A stretch of DNA of 64,000 bases from Terriglobales bacterium (GCA_035567895.1 DATMPC010000028.1:62001-126000); one strand, 5' to 3'. Shown: positions 52,269 through 61,042, numbered from the stretch's first letter. Notes: generated from the sequence alone by a model not told the origin. Program-made: numbers and translations.

Positions 52269-53168
52269 TCACGTCGTGCTTGGCCGCATTTGGGTAAGCC
52301 GAAACGTCGTCGTTCCCCAAAAGGCACGAGCCTGCATCTGGACCGGGATGCGACGATCGTCTTCCGAATACCACATCCAGATTTTTCCTTTTCCCTTTTG
52401 CGGACCATTTAGAGCTTCCCCCGAGACGCGAATCGTGTCGAACTTTCCTGCCGGCGTTTTCACCGACTCGCGGGCTTCGACTGTGACTTCGATGTCGGTG
52501 GTCTTTCCGCCGTCGCTGCTGGGGAAGGTGAACTTCGAGCCCGGCTGCAACGGCTGCGATCCTACGTAGTACAACGCCGCGAGAGTATTTGTGGCGCAAC
52601 TCCCATTGTCATTCTCTTCGTGCTTCAGGTTTTTCGCGCGAATGTTCTGCTCGTCAACAATCGCCTTCTTGCGGCCGTAGTCGTACCGAACTTTGGTCTC
52701 GACTCGGCGGAAACCCTCTTCTGTGTGCTTGGTGAGAGACAGCACGCAGTTGGTCGGCGGATGGTAAAAAGTTTCGAGCCGATCATGAACGTGATAAAGC
52801 AACGCCACCGCTCCAGTGGCATCAGCGTCGACGACGATATGATGCTCGCCGTTCACATTGTCCAGCCGCACCGTCGCCCTGCCGGCGGTGACCAGGCGCC
52901 AGTCAACGCTGTAAGTAAATATCTGACCTTCAGGAAAGCGGTAATTTGGGATCGGCGGATTGATCTTTGAGCCGGAAACGAACGCGTCAGATTTTCCGGT
53001 CGCAGGAGCGGGACCAGAGTGCTGATTTGGGACACCGGTCGGCGGTTGAGAGGGTGCAGCCGGTGTGGGATGGGTCGCTTGAAATCCGGTGGCGATGATC
53101 GTTGCAAGCGCTATCGGTACAATCGCGCCGATCCTCCGGAAATGCGCAGTACGGTCTCTATCGATCAG
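52269..53168 (-). CDS. DUF3108 domain secreted protein with non-ATG start
   Basis: DUF3108 proteins are periplasmic beta-barrel-like proteins of unknown role. The domain is clear (FPEGQIFTYSVDWRLVTAGRATVRL, then YDYGRKKAIVD and IWMWYSEDDRRIPVQMQAR). A GTG at 52871 would cut into its conserved N-terminal strand. The frame continues upstream through a Pro-rich linker and a signal-like segment (RRIGAIVPIALATIIATGFQA) to the end of the methyltransferase gene at 53189, but no ATG, GTG or TTG occurs there. CTG at 53168, behind AGGCAGGG, is the best candidate start. A sequencing error is an alternative. Confidence 0.8.
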   Translation of the reverse strand: MIDRDRTAHFRRIGAIVPIALATIIATGFQATHPTPAAPSQPPTGVPNQHSGPAPATGKSDAFVSGSKINPPIPNYRFPEGQIFTYSVDWRLVTAGRATVRLDNVNGEHHIVVDADATGAVALLYHVHDRLETFYHPPTNCVLSLTKHTEEGFRRVETKVRYDYGRKKAIVDEQNIRAKNLKHEENDNGSCATNTLAALYYVGSQPLQPGSKFTFPSSDGGKTTDIEVTVEARESVKTPAGKFDTIRVSGEALNGPQKGKGKIWMWYSEDDRRIPVQMQARAFWGTTTFRLTQMRPSTT

Positions 53169-53188
53169 TGTTTTTGCCCTGCCTTTTA

Positions 53189-53770
53189 CTAGGCCCCCGC
53201 GCTTCCAGATCGGATCATTTTCACTGTAATCGCCAGCATCATCAAAACGGCGCCGATTAAGGCATTGTACTCGCGATGCTTCAGATAGAGCGTGGATGAG
53301 AAGTTGGAAATCAGGCTCTCGCCGGACCAGCGCGGCGCCAGCCGGGGCACACGTCGAGCGTAGAGTTCAAAATCGGGAAAGCGCGACCGCAGAAATGCTT
53401 CTTCGCTGCGGATCACCGGCACATAGATCGCGGTGAACATCGCTACCAGCAAAAACCATATCCAAAGACTCCCGGCAGCCAGCGCGAAGCCAATTCCTAT
53501 AAGGATTGAGCCGAGATACAGCGGATTTCGCGTGTAGCTGTAAGGACCGGAGGTCGCCAGCTCCTCGTTCTTTTTCAGTTGTCCGGAGGCAATGGCTCGA
53601 ATGGCAAGGCCGGCGACCACGACGATTGAGCCCGCGACGATGGCTCCAGGCGATGGCCGTGCCAGCCAGAGATAAATCACAGCGAACACGAATCCCAGCG
53701 GCACGCGAATGCGCCGCGCAATTCGGGACCATCCGCTCGGCACAGTGGTTGTTACAGTGCCGGCGCTCAC
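53189..53770 (-). CDS. Isoprenylcysteine carboxyl methyltransferase-like membrane protein
   Basis: 193 residues from GTG 53770, which overlaps the heptosyltransferase stop (GTGA). There are four or five helices and the ICMT/PEMT motif SGPYSYTRNPLYLGSILIGIG (about 88-108) followed by RSEEAFLRSRFPDFELYARRVPRL, where the SAM-binding Glu-Glu lies. Bacterial members methylate various small molecules or lipids; the substrate is unknown. The last segment is an additional hydrophobic helix. Longer frame upstream is inside waaC and rejected. Confidence 0.88.
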   Translation of the reverse strand: MSAGTVTTTVPSGWSRIARRIRVPLGFVFAVIYLWLARPSPGAIVAGSIVVVAGLAIRAIASGQLKKNEELATSGPYSYTRNPLYLGSILIGIGFALAAGSLWIWFLLVAMFTAIYVPVIRSEEAFLRSRFPDFELYARRVPRLAPRWSGESLISNFSSTLYLKHREYNALIGAVLMMLAITVKMIRSGSAGA

Positions 53771-54816
53771 GCGGGAACTCCCAGTAACGCCAGAGCCACC
53801 TCGGTGACTTGCTCGACGGTTATGGTCAAAAGGCCTGGCTCGGGCTGGCGACGGCGACTGTGATCGCGCTTGCTCTCCGGGCTCCGAAGCACTACATAGC
53901 GTCCTGCATAAGGACCATTTCGGGCCGGGTCCGTCGGGCCAAAGATAGCAACTGCCGGCGTTCCCAACGCATTCGCAAGATGCGAGGGCCCAGTATCTCC
54001 ACCGACGAACAATGCAGCCCGACGACAGATCGCGATCAGTTGCAGAAGGGAACACTCCACAACCTGCGCCGATTTTTCATTGCCCTGGACTACCTCGTAA
54101 GCAAGGTTTTTCTCGCCCGGTCCGGCATTCACAAGGACTTTGATACCGTGTTCTCCCAGGGTGCGTACCAATGCGCCATACCGCTCCGCCGGCCAACACT
54201 TCGCCCCCCACCCAGCGCCGGGATTGACGATCGCGAATGAGCCAGAACTTGCGCCGGTTAGCTCGTCGGCCCAGTGCTCAGCCTCTGGGGAGACTGGAAA
54301 CGGCGGCTGGATGGGGTCGAGGCTTCTTCCGACGGCAGCAGAGACAATCTCCGCCGCCTGATCGACGACGTGTCGTCCGGGTGTGCGTGCCTTCACGTTG
54401 TACCACCACCGCGCAGGCAACTCGCGCGGATGCATTGCTCCGGCTCGTACCCTTGCGCCACTCACTTTCGTGAGCAACGCCGAGCGAATCGCTCCCTGCA
54501 GGTCAATGACGTGATCGTAGTTCAGGTCACGCAATCGCGAGCGCAATGCGCGCATCTCTTCGCGCGTTATTGAAGAAAACGGATGCTGGCGCCACCGTCG
54601 CATGTGGACTTGATGGACGAAGTGGACGAGCGGCTGTTCGGGAGAAATCGAGGCGCTCGTGTCGGAGATTGCTCTGGAGGTCAGCAGCGGCGACCAGCGT
54701 TCTTCGATCGCCCAGTCAATGCGGCTATCGGGAAACTGCGCACGCAATCCCGCCACGGCGGGCATGGCATGGATGATGTCGCCCATGGCGCTGAGACGAA
54801 CGATCAATATGCGCAT
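53767..54816 (-). CDS. waaC: LPS heptosyltransferase (GT9 family)
   Basis: 349 residues. N-terminal MRILIVRLSAMGDIIHAMPAVAGLR is the GT9 signature, followed by HVIDLQGAIRSALLTK, PGAGWGAKCWPAERYG and the donor-binding VGGDTGPSHLANALGTPAVAIFGPTDPARNGPY. It transfers heptose to the LPS inner core in the cytoplasm; closeness to WaaC (heptosyltransferase I) is likely. Supports an LPS-bearing outer membrane, along with lpxK and waaA at the end of the window. Confidence 0.92.
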   Translation of the reverse strand: MRILIVRLSAMGDIIHAMPAVAGLRAQFPDSRIDWAIEERWSPLLTSRAISDTSASISPEQPLVHFVHQVHMRRWRQHPFSSITREEMRALRSRLRDLNYDHVIDLQGAIRSALLTKVSGARVRAGAMHPRELPARWWYNVKARTPGRHVVDQAAEIVSAAVGRSLDPIQPPFPVSPEAEHWADELTGASSGSFAIVNPGAGWGAKCWPAERYGALVRTLGEHGIKVLVNAGPGEKNLAYEVVQGNEKSAQVVECSLLQLIAICRRAALFVGGDTGPSHLANALGTPAVAIFGPTDPARNGPYAGRYVVLRSPESKRDHSRRRQPEPGLLTITVEQVTEVALALLGVPA

Positions 54817-54915
54817 CGCTACTTTGACCGGAATTGCACCCTAGATTTTCTCACGTGCGGTCGGCTCCGACCGTTGCGGAAGGGTGTTCTGACTTACCCC
54901 CTTGTGAAGGGGCAT

Positions 54916-55053
54916 CGACTTTCAAAACCAGACACGGATCACACAGATGTAACGGATTGCACGGATAGTGAAAGTGCAAGTACGAATAAATCCCTTCGTT
55001 AATCCGTGATATCCGTAGAATCCGTGAGATCCGTGTCGTGTTTTTGAAAGTCG
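54916..55053. repeat. CACGGAT-rich inverted repeat upstream of the M28 peptidase gene
   Basis: Arms of about 50 bases (54916-54966 and 55001-55053) are built from near-tandem ATCCGTGATATCCGTAGA-like words and end in CGACTTTCAAAA / TTTTGAAAGTCG. The in-frame GTG at 55038 for the following gene lies inside the right arm, which argues for the ATG at 55098. The rest of the waaC-M28 gap shows nothing else. Confidence 0.75.
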
Positions 55054-55097
55054 CAGCCTATCTTAGTGCGAACTTTGCCGCCTATATACTGCAAGCA

Positions 55098-56522
55098 ATG
55101 CCGATCAGCTCACGTTTTCTGCGACTCGCCCTCATCTTTTTCATTTCTTGCCGCTTTACCTGGAGCCAAAATCCTTCTGATTCGAAGGTCAAGGCAGAAG
55201 CGGTTCGCGCTCATGAAATGTTTCTTGCCAGCGACGCTATGCGCGGACGCGGCAGCGCTACTCCTGATGAATGGATAACGGCGACCTACGTTGCTTCGGA
55301 ATTCCAGAAGTACGGCTTGAAGCCCGGACTGCCGGACGGAACCTACATCCAACGCGCTGAGCTCGTTCAACCGGTTGTCGAAGGTCCCGCCAAAATCACG
55401 GCTCCGCAGAGTTCGAATCTTGCACCATTCGAAGAAGGCAAAGACTTCAGCTTGATCCGAACCAGCGGCGAGAGCTTTTCGGGACCGCTGCAGGTGGTCA
55501 ACTCAGAAAATGCTGGCACGATTCAAATCCAACCCGGAGCCGTTCTTTTGCTCAGCAGCGACCTCGGCGCACAAGCGGGCACCGTGGGCAGGCGCGCTTA
55601 TGGAGCTGGAGCGAAAGCGATCCTCCGCGAAGACCCCTCGTTGACAGCCGAGACACTTGCCAGGAGCCTGGACGAACGCAGCGCGATCGAACCTCATCTT
55701 CCCGAGACCGGACGGTCCTTAGGCAGAAGCTTTACGCTTCTCGCGGTCACCAAGGATGTAAGCGAGCGCCTCGCAAAACTCGCGCCCAATACTGTGGTCT
55801 CCTTCGACATCCACACCAAGGACACGCCGCGTTCCACCTACAACGCCGTTGCAGTGCTGTCTGGCAAAGATGCCAGCGCCAACGCCAAGACGATTCTGCT
55901 GTCAGCCCATCTCGACCATCTCGGAATCGGAAGGCCGGTAAACGGCGATTCAATCTATAACGGAGCGAACGACGACGCCTCCGGCACGATTGCTGTCCTT
56001 GAACTCGCGCGCGCACTCGCAGTTGGTCCCAAGCCGCAGCGAACGATCTACTTTGTTTGCTACGGAAGTGAAGAACTCGGAGGTCTGGGTTCGACCTACT
56101 TCCGCGACCACACGCCAGTTCCCCTCGACCGCATCGCAGCGAACATTGAATTCGAGATGATCGGCAACCAGGATCCCAAAATGCCAAAAGGGAAATTGCT
56201 CCTCACTGGCTGGGACCGCTCAAATCTTGGTCCCACTCTGGTCCAGCATGGAGCACTGCTAGGCGATGATCCTTACCCGGAGCAACATTTCTTTGAGCGC
56301 TCGGACAATTACTCTTTGGCGCTCAAGGGAGTGGTAGCTCACACGGTAGGAGGCTGGGGCACACCACCGACCTACCACAAGCCCGACGACGACATCGCTC
56401 ATCTCGATTTCGATTTCATGACGCAGGCGATCCAGTCGTTCGTCGAGCCCGTGCGCTGGCTCGCCAACTCGGACTTTGTTCCGGAGTGGCTGCCGGGAAA
56501 AAAACCGGAAGCGACCCACTAA
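55098..56522 (+). CDS. M28 family metallopeptidase, secreted
   Basis: 474 residues from ATG 55098 with a signal peptide (SSRFLRLALIFFISCRFTWSQ). A protease-associated-like domain is followed by the peptidase domain with zinc ligands in LSAHLDHLGIG, NGANDDASGT and GSEELGGLGS (catalytic Glu), and later EFEMIGNQDP and the last His in HKPDDD. It is expected to act as an aminopeptidase in the periplasm or outside. Downstream begins GIY-YIG cassette B. Confidence 0.92.
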   Translation: MPISSRFLRLALIFFISCRFTWSQNPSDSKVKAEAVRAHEMFLASDAMRGRGSATPDEWITATYVASEFQKYGLKPGLPDGTYIQRAELVQPVVEGPAKITAPQSSNLAPFEEGKDFSLIRTSGESFSGPLQVVNSENAGTIQIQPGAVLLLSSDLGAQAGTVGRRAYGAGAKAILREDPSLTAETLARSLDERSAIEPHLPETGRSLGRSFTLLAVTKDVSERLAKLAPNTVVSFDIHTKDTPRSTYNAVAVLSGKDASANAKTILLSAHLDHLGIGRPVNGDSIYNGANDDASGTIAVLELARALAVGPKPQRTIYFVCYGSEELGGLGSTYFRDHTPVPLDRIAANIEFEMIGNQDPKMPKGKLLLTGWDRSNLGPTLVQHGALLGDDPYPEQHFFERSDNYSLALKGVVAHTVGGWGTPPTYHKPDDDIAHLDFDFMTQAIQSFVEPVRWLANSDFVPEWLPGKKPEATH

Positions 56523-56608
56523 GAAAGCGATGCTCTGTATTCCAGCCGACTAAACGGCGCTTCTCCGGCGAAGGTTTATTGGTCCACTCAAGCGTGTCAT
56601 CTTAAGCG

Positions 56609-57123
56609 TGTCATCCTGAGCCCCTCCTTTGGGTGAAGGACCTTGCGGTTGCTGTTGCCTGTGGTGTTGCTGTTGGTTTTGCCATTGTTCTTGCTCCTTG
56701 CCTAAGAGCAAGTCATGCACGACTACAAATATTTCGTATACATGCTCAACAGCAGCTCGCGCCGTGCCTTATACACCGACATCACAAACGCTCTTACCAC
56801 TCGCGTACTTGAGCATCGACGCGCGGAAAATCCCAAGAGCTTCACGGCTCAATATAGTGCTTTCCGGCTGGCGTATTACGAAGAGTTTGCTGATGTTCGT
56901 GCGGCGATCGCCCATGAGAACCAGATTAAAGGGTCGACGCGAGCAAAGAAGAACGCGCTTGTAGCCTCGATGAATCCCCAATGGCGTGACTTAGTCTTGG
57001 AATGGGAGAAGAAGTATGGACTGGTATTTCAGCTTGATGGGCGAATCGTGAAGGCCGAAGCCGAAAGGCAACACCAACATCAACCGCAAGGTCCTTCGCC
57101 CAAGAGCAGGGCTCAGGATGACA
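56609..57123. mobile_element. GIY-YIG cassette B
   Basis: 515 bases bounded by TGTCATCCTGAGCCCC and GGGCTCAGGATGACA, with inner arms GTGAAGGACCTTGCGGTTG / CAACCGCAAGGTCCTTCGCCC. A partial extra left end (TGTCATCTTAAG) sits at 56595. Outside the inverted ends both flanks are shared with cassette C: left 56542-56608 and right 57124-57178. The repeated unit is therefore about 637 bases. Confidence 0.8.
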
Positions 57124-57131
57124 CGTCTTAG
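56715..57131 (+). CDS. GIY-YIG nuclease family protein, copy B (probably inactive)
   Basis: 138 residues, start MHDYKYFVYMLNSSSRRALYTDITNALTTRVLEHRR, about 90% like copies A and C. The YIG-equivalent YTG is YTD here, a Gly-to-Asp change in a core motif, and the REKQIKGW helix reads HENQIKGS. The Arg and Glu of the active site remain. The C-terminal tail enters the right terminal repeat in a different frame from copy A (HQHQPQGPSPKSRAQDDTS) and stops just outside it. Ribosome binding is weak (AAGAG). Confidence 0.75.
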   Translation: MHDYKYFVYMLNSSSRRALYTDITNALTTRVLEHRRAENPKSFTAQYSAFRLAYYEEFADVRAAIAHENQIKGSTRAKKNALVASMNPQWRDLVLEWEKKYGLVFQLDGRIVKAEAERQHQHQPQGPSPKSRAQDDTS

Positions 57132-57302
57132 TTTGCGTGCGGTGTAAAAATGATTTTAGGGTCTAGCTGTGCAAGTAGCGGCCACCACTTCCTCGTCCAT
57201 ATCTTTACACTAGACTCGCCTGCTTTACGCTTCATCGTTGGAAGGCTGAGGAATCGATGAGAGTACACTCTCACTTCGGCTACAGTGCTGCGGGAGAAAC
57301 GC

Positions 57303-59549
57303 ATGCTACTCGGAAGACTCCGCTGTCTTTTCGGAACTGAATACTCGCAAGGTTCGACTTTGTCGCGACTCTGTGTCGCGGTGCTGTGTGCGAGCCTGCT
57401 TGGGGTGCAAACAACGACTGCGCCGTCGGGACCGCCGGTGACTCGCAAGGTTCCGGTCACTACGGAGTATCACGGGACGAAGGTCACAGAATATTACCGT
57501 TGGCTTGAGAACGGGCAAAGTCTCGAAGTAAAGCGGTGGGTCGCGCTGCAGAATCAGTACACGCGCAATTATCTCGATCATCTTCCGGCGCGGAGCGCGA
57601 TTAAACGCGAGATCGAAGAGTTCTACAAGAAGAGTTCGCCAAGATATAGCGACATTCAGTATGCCGGCCACGTCTACTTCGCGCGTAAGCTTGATCCGCA
57701 GAAGCAGCAGCCGGTGCTGGTCACGCTCAAGTCGCCTGATGATGTTTCCAGCGAGCGCATTATCGTCGATCCCGCGCAGATGCCGGCCAAGAATCTTTCC
57801 ATCGACTGGTACTTCCCGTCCCTGGACGGACGATTGGTTGGTGTGGCCGTGTCTCCGGGCGGAAGTGAGGATGCTTCGCTTTACGTCTTCGAGGTCGCCA
57901 GCGGGAAAAAACTGGATGACGTTATCCCTCGCGTGAACTACGCAACCGCCGGCGGCGGCATGGCGTGGATCAGCAACGGAGCCGGGTTTTATTACACGCG
58001 GTATCCGCAAGGAACCGAGCGGCCCAAGGCCGACGCCAACTTCTATCAGCAGATTTACTTTCATTCTCTGGGCACAGACCCGGCAGAATCCGATCGCTAC
58101 ATCCTCGGCAAAGACTTCCCGCGAATCGCCGAAATCACACTCGATTCACAAAGCAGCAATGGCAAGTATGTGATGGCGACGGTCGCGAATGGCGACGGGG
58201 GCGAGTTCGAGCACTTCCTACTCACACAGCAACACTCCTGGAAGCAGATTACGCGATTTCAGGACAAGGTCGTCTCTGCTACGGTCACTGCCGACGACAA
58301 CATCTATTTGCTCTCGCGCGATGGAGCTCCGAAAGGAAAGGTTCTGCAGCTTTCCGCTTCCGATCCACGACTGAGCGCGGCGACGACGATCGTGCCCGAG
58401 CAAACCGGAAGCATTACCAATCCGGGAATTGGCGGTGATCTTGCTTATCGGACCATTATTCCGACTGCTGGTCGCCTTTATGTTCTCACCGTCAACGGCG
58501 GTCCCAACGAGCTGATTTCGTACGATCACGATGGGAAGCCTCAGGGAAAAGTTCCGATTGCGGACGTCTCTTCCGTAAACCAGGTGGTCGCGATCGAGGG
58601 CGATCAGATCCTTTACAACGCTGAAACGTTCACTACGCCAACTGCCTGGTACCGGTACAACGGCCCAGGGAATCCCGTGAAGACCGCCCTGGCAACGACT
58701 TCGCCCGTTAACTTCTCCGACACCATGGTCACGCGGGAGGAAGCAACCTCCAAAGACGGCACGAAGATTCCAATGACCATAATCCGCCGGAAAGACGCCA
58801 AGCTCGACGGCTCGAATCCCACGATGATTTATGGCTACGGTGGCTACGGTATCACTGAGACCCCATCATTTCTCGGAATCAATGGAAGATTGTGGTTGGA
58901 TCAGGGCGGTATCTACGTCGACACGAATCTCCGTGGCGGAAGCGAGTACGGCGAGGAATGGCACCAGGCGGGCATGCTGACCAGGAAGCAGAACGTCTTT
59001 GATGACTTCGCGGCATGCGCTCTATATCTCATCGACCAGAAGTACACTTCGCCGGAACATCTCGTTGCGATGGGTGGAAGTAACGGTGGCTTGCTGATGG
59101 GCGCGGAGCTGACGCAGCATCCTGAGCTGTTTCGTGCTGTCGTCTCGTACGTTGGTATCTACGACATGCTGCGGACGGAACTGGATCCTAACGGCTCTTT
59201 CAACACGACGGAATATGGGACTGTGAAGGACCCGGCGCAGTTCCAGGCTCTGTACGCGTATTCTCCGTACCACCATGTGAAGGAGAAAACGAACTATCCC
59301 GCGGTGCTCTTCCTTACTGGCGACAACGACGCGCGTGTGAACCCGGCGCACTCGCGCAAAATGACTGCGGCTCTGCAGGCGGCAACCAACTCAGGGCACC
59401 CTGTCTTCCTGCGGACAACGTCGAAAGCCGGTCATGGCTTCGGCACTGCGTTGAGCGAGAGGATCGAACAAGCCGCAGATGTGAATGCGTTCATCTTTGA
59501 CCAACTTGGGATAAAGTTCGTACCGACGGGTTCGGGCGGCAGCAACTGA
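57303..59549 (+). CDS. Prolyl oligopeptidase family serine peptidase (S9A)
   Basis: 748 residues from ATG 57303 (57285 is an alternative). A hydrophobic signal-like N-terminus (LSRLCVAVLCASLLG) precedes the seven-bladed propeller (about 60-480). The alpha/beta-hydrolase domain has Ser593 in GGSNGG, Asp676 in GDNDARV and His711 in AGHGFG. SLLSYGYGGYG-like IYGYGGYGIT and NLRGGSEYG are S9A motifs. It cleaves short proline-containing peptides, probably after export. The gene sits between the direct repeats formed by cassettes B and C. Confidence 0.94.
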   Translation: MLLGRLRCLFGTEYSQGSTLSRLCVAVLCASLLGVQTTTAPSGPPVTRKVPVTTEYHGTKVTEYYRWLENGQSLEVKRWVALQNQYTRNYLDHLPARSAIKREIEEFYKKSSPRYSDIQYAGHVYFARKLDPQKQQPVLVTLKSPDDVSSERIIVDPAQMPAKNLSIDWYFPSLDGRLVGVAVSPGGSEDASLYVFEVASGKKLDDVIPRVNYATAGGGMAWISNGAGFYYTRYPQGTERPKADANFYQQIYFHSLGTDPAESDRYILGKDFPRIAEITLDSQSSNGKYVMATVANGDGGEFEHFLLTQQHSWKQITRFQDKVVSATVTADDNIYLLSRDGAPKGKVLQLSASDPRLSAATTIVPEQTGSITNPGIGGDLAYRTIIPTAGRLYVLTVNGGPNELISYDHDGKPQGKVPIADVSSVNQVVAIEGDQILYNAETFTTPTAWYRYNGPGNPVKTALATTSPVNFSDTMVTREEATSKDGTKIPMTIIRRKDAKLDGSNPTMIYGYGGYGITETPSFLGINGRLWLDQGGIYVDTNLRGGSEYGEEWHQAGMLTRKQNVFDDFAACALYLIDQKYTSPEHLVAMGGSNGGLLMGAELTQHPELFRAVVSYVGIYDMLRTELDPNGSFNTTEYGTVKDPAQFQALYAYSPYHHVKEKTNYPAVLFLTGDNDARVNPAHSRKMTAALQAATNSGHPVFLRTTSKAGHGFGTALSERIEQAADVNAFIFDQLGIKFVPTGSGGSN

Positions 59550-59624
59550 GACACTACTAGAGAACGAGCGCCAACCGACTGAACAGCCCCTCGTCCGGCG
59601 AAGGTTTACAGGTCCACTTAAGTA

Positions 59625-60135
59625 TGTCATCCTGAGCCCCGCTTTTGGGCGAAGGACCTTGTGGTTGCTGTTGGTTTTTGGTGTTGCCTTTGCTAATGTT
59701 CTTGCGCTTGCCTAAGAGCAAGTCATGCACGACTACAAATATTTCGTATACATGCTCAACAGCAGCTCGCGGCGTGCTTTATACACCGGCATCACAAACG
59801 CTCTTACCACTCGTGTACTTGAGCATCGACAGGCAGAAAATCCCAAGAGCTTCACGGCACAATATCGTGCTTTCCGACTGGTGTATCACGAAGAGTTTGC
59901 TGCTGTTCGTGCGGCGATCGCCCGCGAGAAGCAGATTAAAGGGTGGACGCGAGCAAAGAAGAACGCGCTTGTAGCCTCGATGAATCCGCAATGACGTGAC
60001 TTAGTCTTGGAATGGGAGAAGAAGTATGGGCTGGTGTTTCAGCTTGATGGTCGGATTGTGAAAGCCGAAGCCGGAAAGGCAACAACAACACCCAACCGCA
60101 AGGTCCTTCGCCCAAAAGCAGGGCTCAGGATGACA
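59625..60135. mobile_element. GIY-YIG cassette C
   Basis: 511 bases bounded by TGTCATCCTGAGCCCC and GGGCTCAGGATGACA with the same inverted ends as A and B. Left flank 59571-59624 and right flank 60136-60192 match those of B. The internal gene is interrupted. Confidence 0.8.
59725..59994 (+). pseudogene. GIY-YIG nuclease family gene, copy C, truncated by a stop
   Basis: 89 residues encode an intact GIY-YIG core (LYTGITNALTTRVLEHR, REKQIKGWTRAKK) but the frame stops after SMNPQ because TGG has become TGA at 59992-59994. The DNA beyond still matches the C-terminal part of copies A and B up to about 60085. The truncated protein keeps the minimal domain and might fold, so loss of function is likely but not certain. 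Confidence 0.8.
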
Positions 60136-60227
60136 CGTCTTAGTTTAAGTGCTGTGTGTAAGGATGATTTTAGGATCTAGCTGCTCAAGTAGTGTGTCCC
60201 AGTCGAGACTCACGACATCAGTCGCAT

Positions 60228-60859
60228 TCATGCTTCGAGACTGTAAATACGACGAGAAGCGTCGAGTTTGCTATATCGTCGCCTTAAAATCCCTGAAAGG
60301 CCAAGCGGAACTCCCAGAATAGGACCGACTGCGAGTGTCGCTACTGGACCTCCAGAGTCGGAGCAACCCCAGCAGGATTCGAGATCCCAAGCAAATTCGC
60401 CTGTTTCCGGTTGACCTTGCGACGAATTCGCATCAGGGACCTGTGCGAAGAAGGCGATGTTCTGTATGCCTGCGGACTGAACGGAAGCTAGGACCTTTTT
60501 CACAGTACGGTACGGCGCTCTTTCGTCCACTTTCAGGTAGACCTTCGGTTCCGCGCCCTGGCGCAGATCCCGCAAGATTCTTGACGAAAGGTCCTCTACA
60601 AGGATGAGGTCGTTGCCACACAAGACCTTTGAGTCACGCGTAACGGTAATGTGATCGCGCCTTGCTTAAGCGCTCGCCGCAGCGGCACCGAGTGCGTGAT
60701 TTTCGGGAATTCGGACGTGCTGAACTGGTGGTGAAACGAGGGGGCGTAGCTCACCTCAATGACAAACACGACAAACACCACGAGGAACATCGCAACGCTG
60801 AAGACGGTTGTGTTGATGCCGCTGACAAGCCGGTTTCGAATTGGGCGGTTCCGGAGCAT
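60228..60859 (-). pseudogene. ExbD/TolR-like gene with frameshift
   Basis: Two overlapping minus-strand frames together encode an ExbD-like protein. The 5' frame (from 60859) has the single transmembrane helix (VFSVAMFLVVFVVFVIEV) and reads to ...GAIT; the 3' frame continues with ITVTRDSKVLCGNDLILVEDLSSRILRDL ... KVYLKVDERAPYRTVKKVLASVQSAGIQNIAFF, the ExbD periplasmic domain. The shift lies near 60640-60665. A C-terminal extension (about 45 residues) is foreign to ExbD. No exbB or tonB is adjacent, and it lies between cassette C and a solo repeat end. Confidence 0.7.
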
Positions 60860-60933
60860 GCTAACCCTGCTCGATGCTAATGGACACCAACGAGAGCAGA
60901 TAGGTTCCGAAGGTAATCGGGAGAGCCTTTAGC

Positions 60934-61042
60934 CCCAACCGCAACAGCAACACCAACCGCAAGGTCCTTCGCCCAAAAGCAGGGCTCAGGATGACACGTC
61001 TTGGTTTGAGTGCGGTGTAAGGATGACTGTACGACTTAGCTG
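60934..61042. repeat. Solo right end of the GIY-YIG cassette family
   Basis: CAACACCAACCGCAAGGTCC...GGGCTCAGGATGACA (to 60996) is followed by the same outer flank as B and C (CGTCTTGGTTTGAGTGCGGTG, then TAGCTG). No GIY-YIG sequence lies upstream of it. It is probably a remnant of a deleted copy. The rest of the 60860-61185 gap shows nothing recognised. Confidence 0.75.

Noticed and set aside
52853-53107. Separate minus-strand frame overlapping the DUF3108 gene
   Set aside because: It is out of frame with the conserved domain and its sequence is Pro/Arg-rich shadow.
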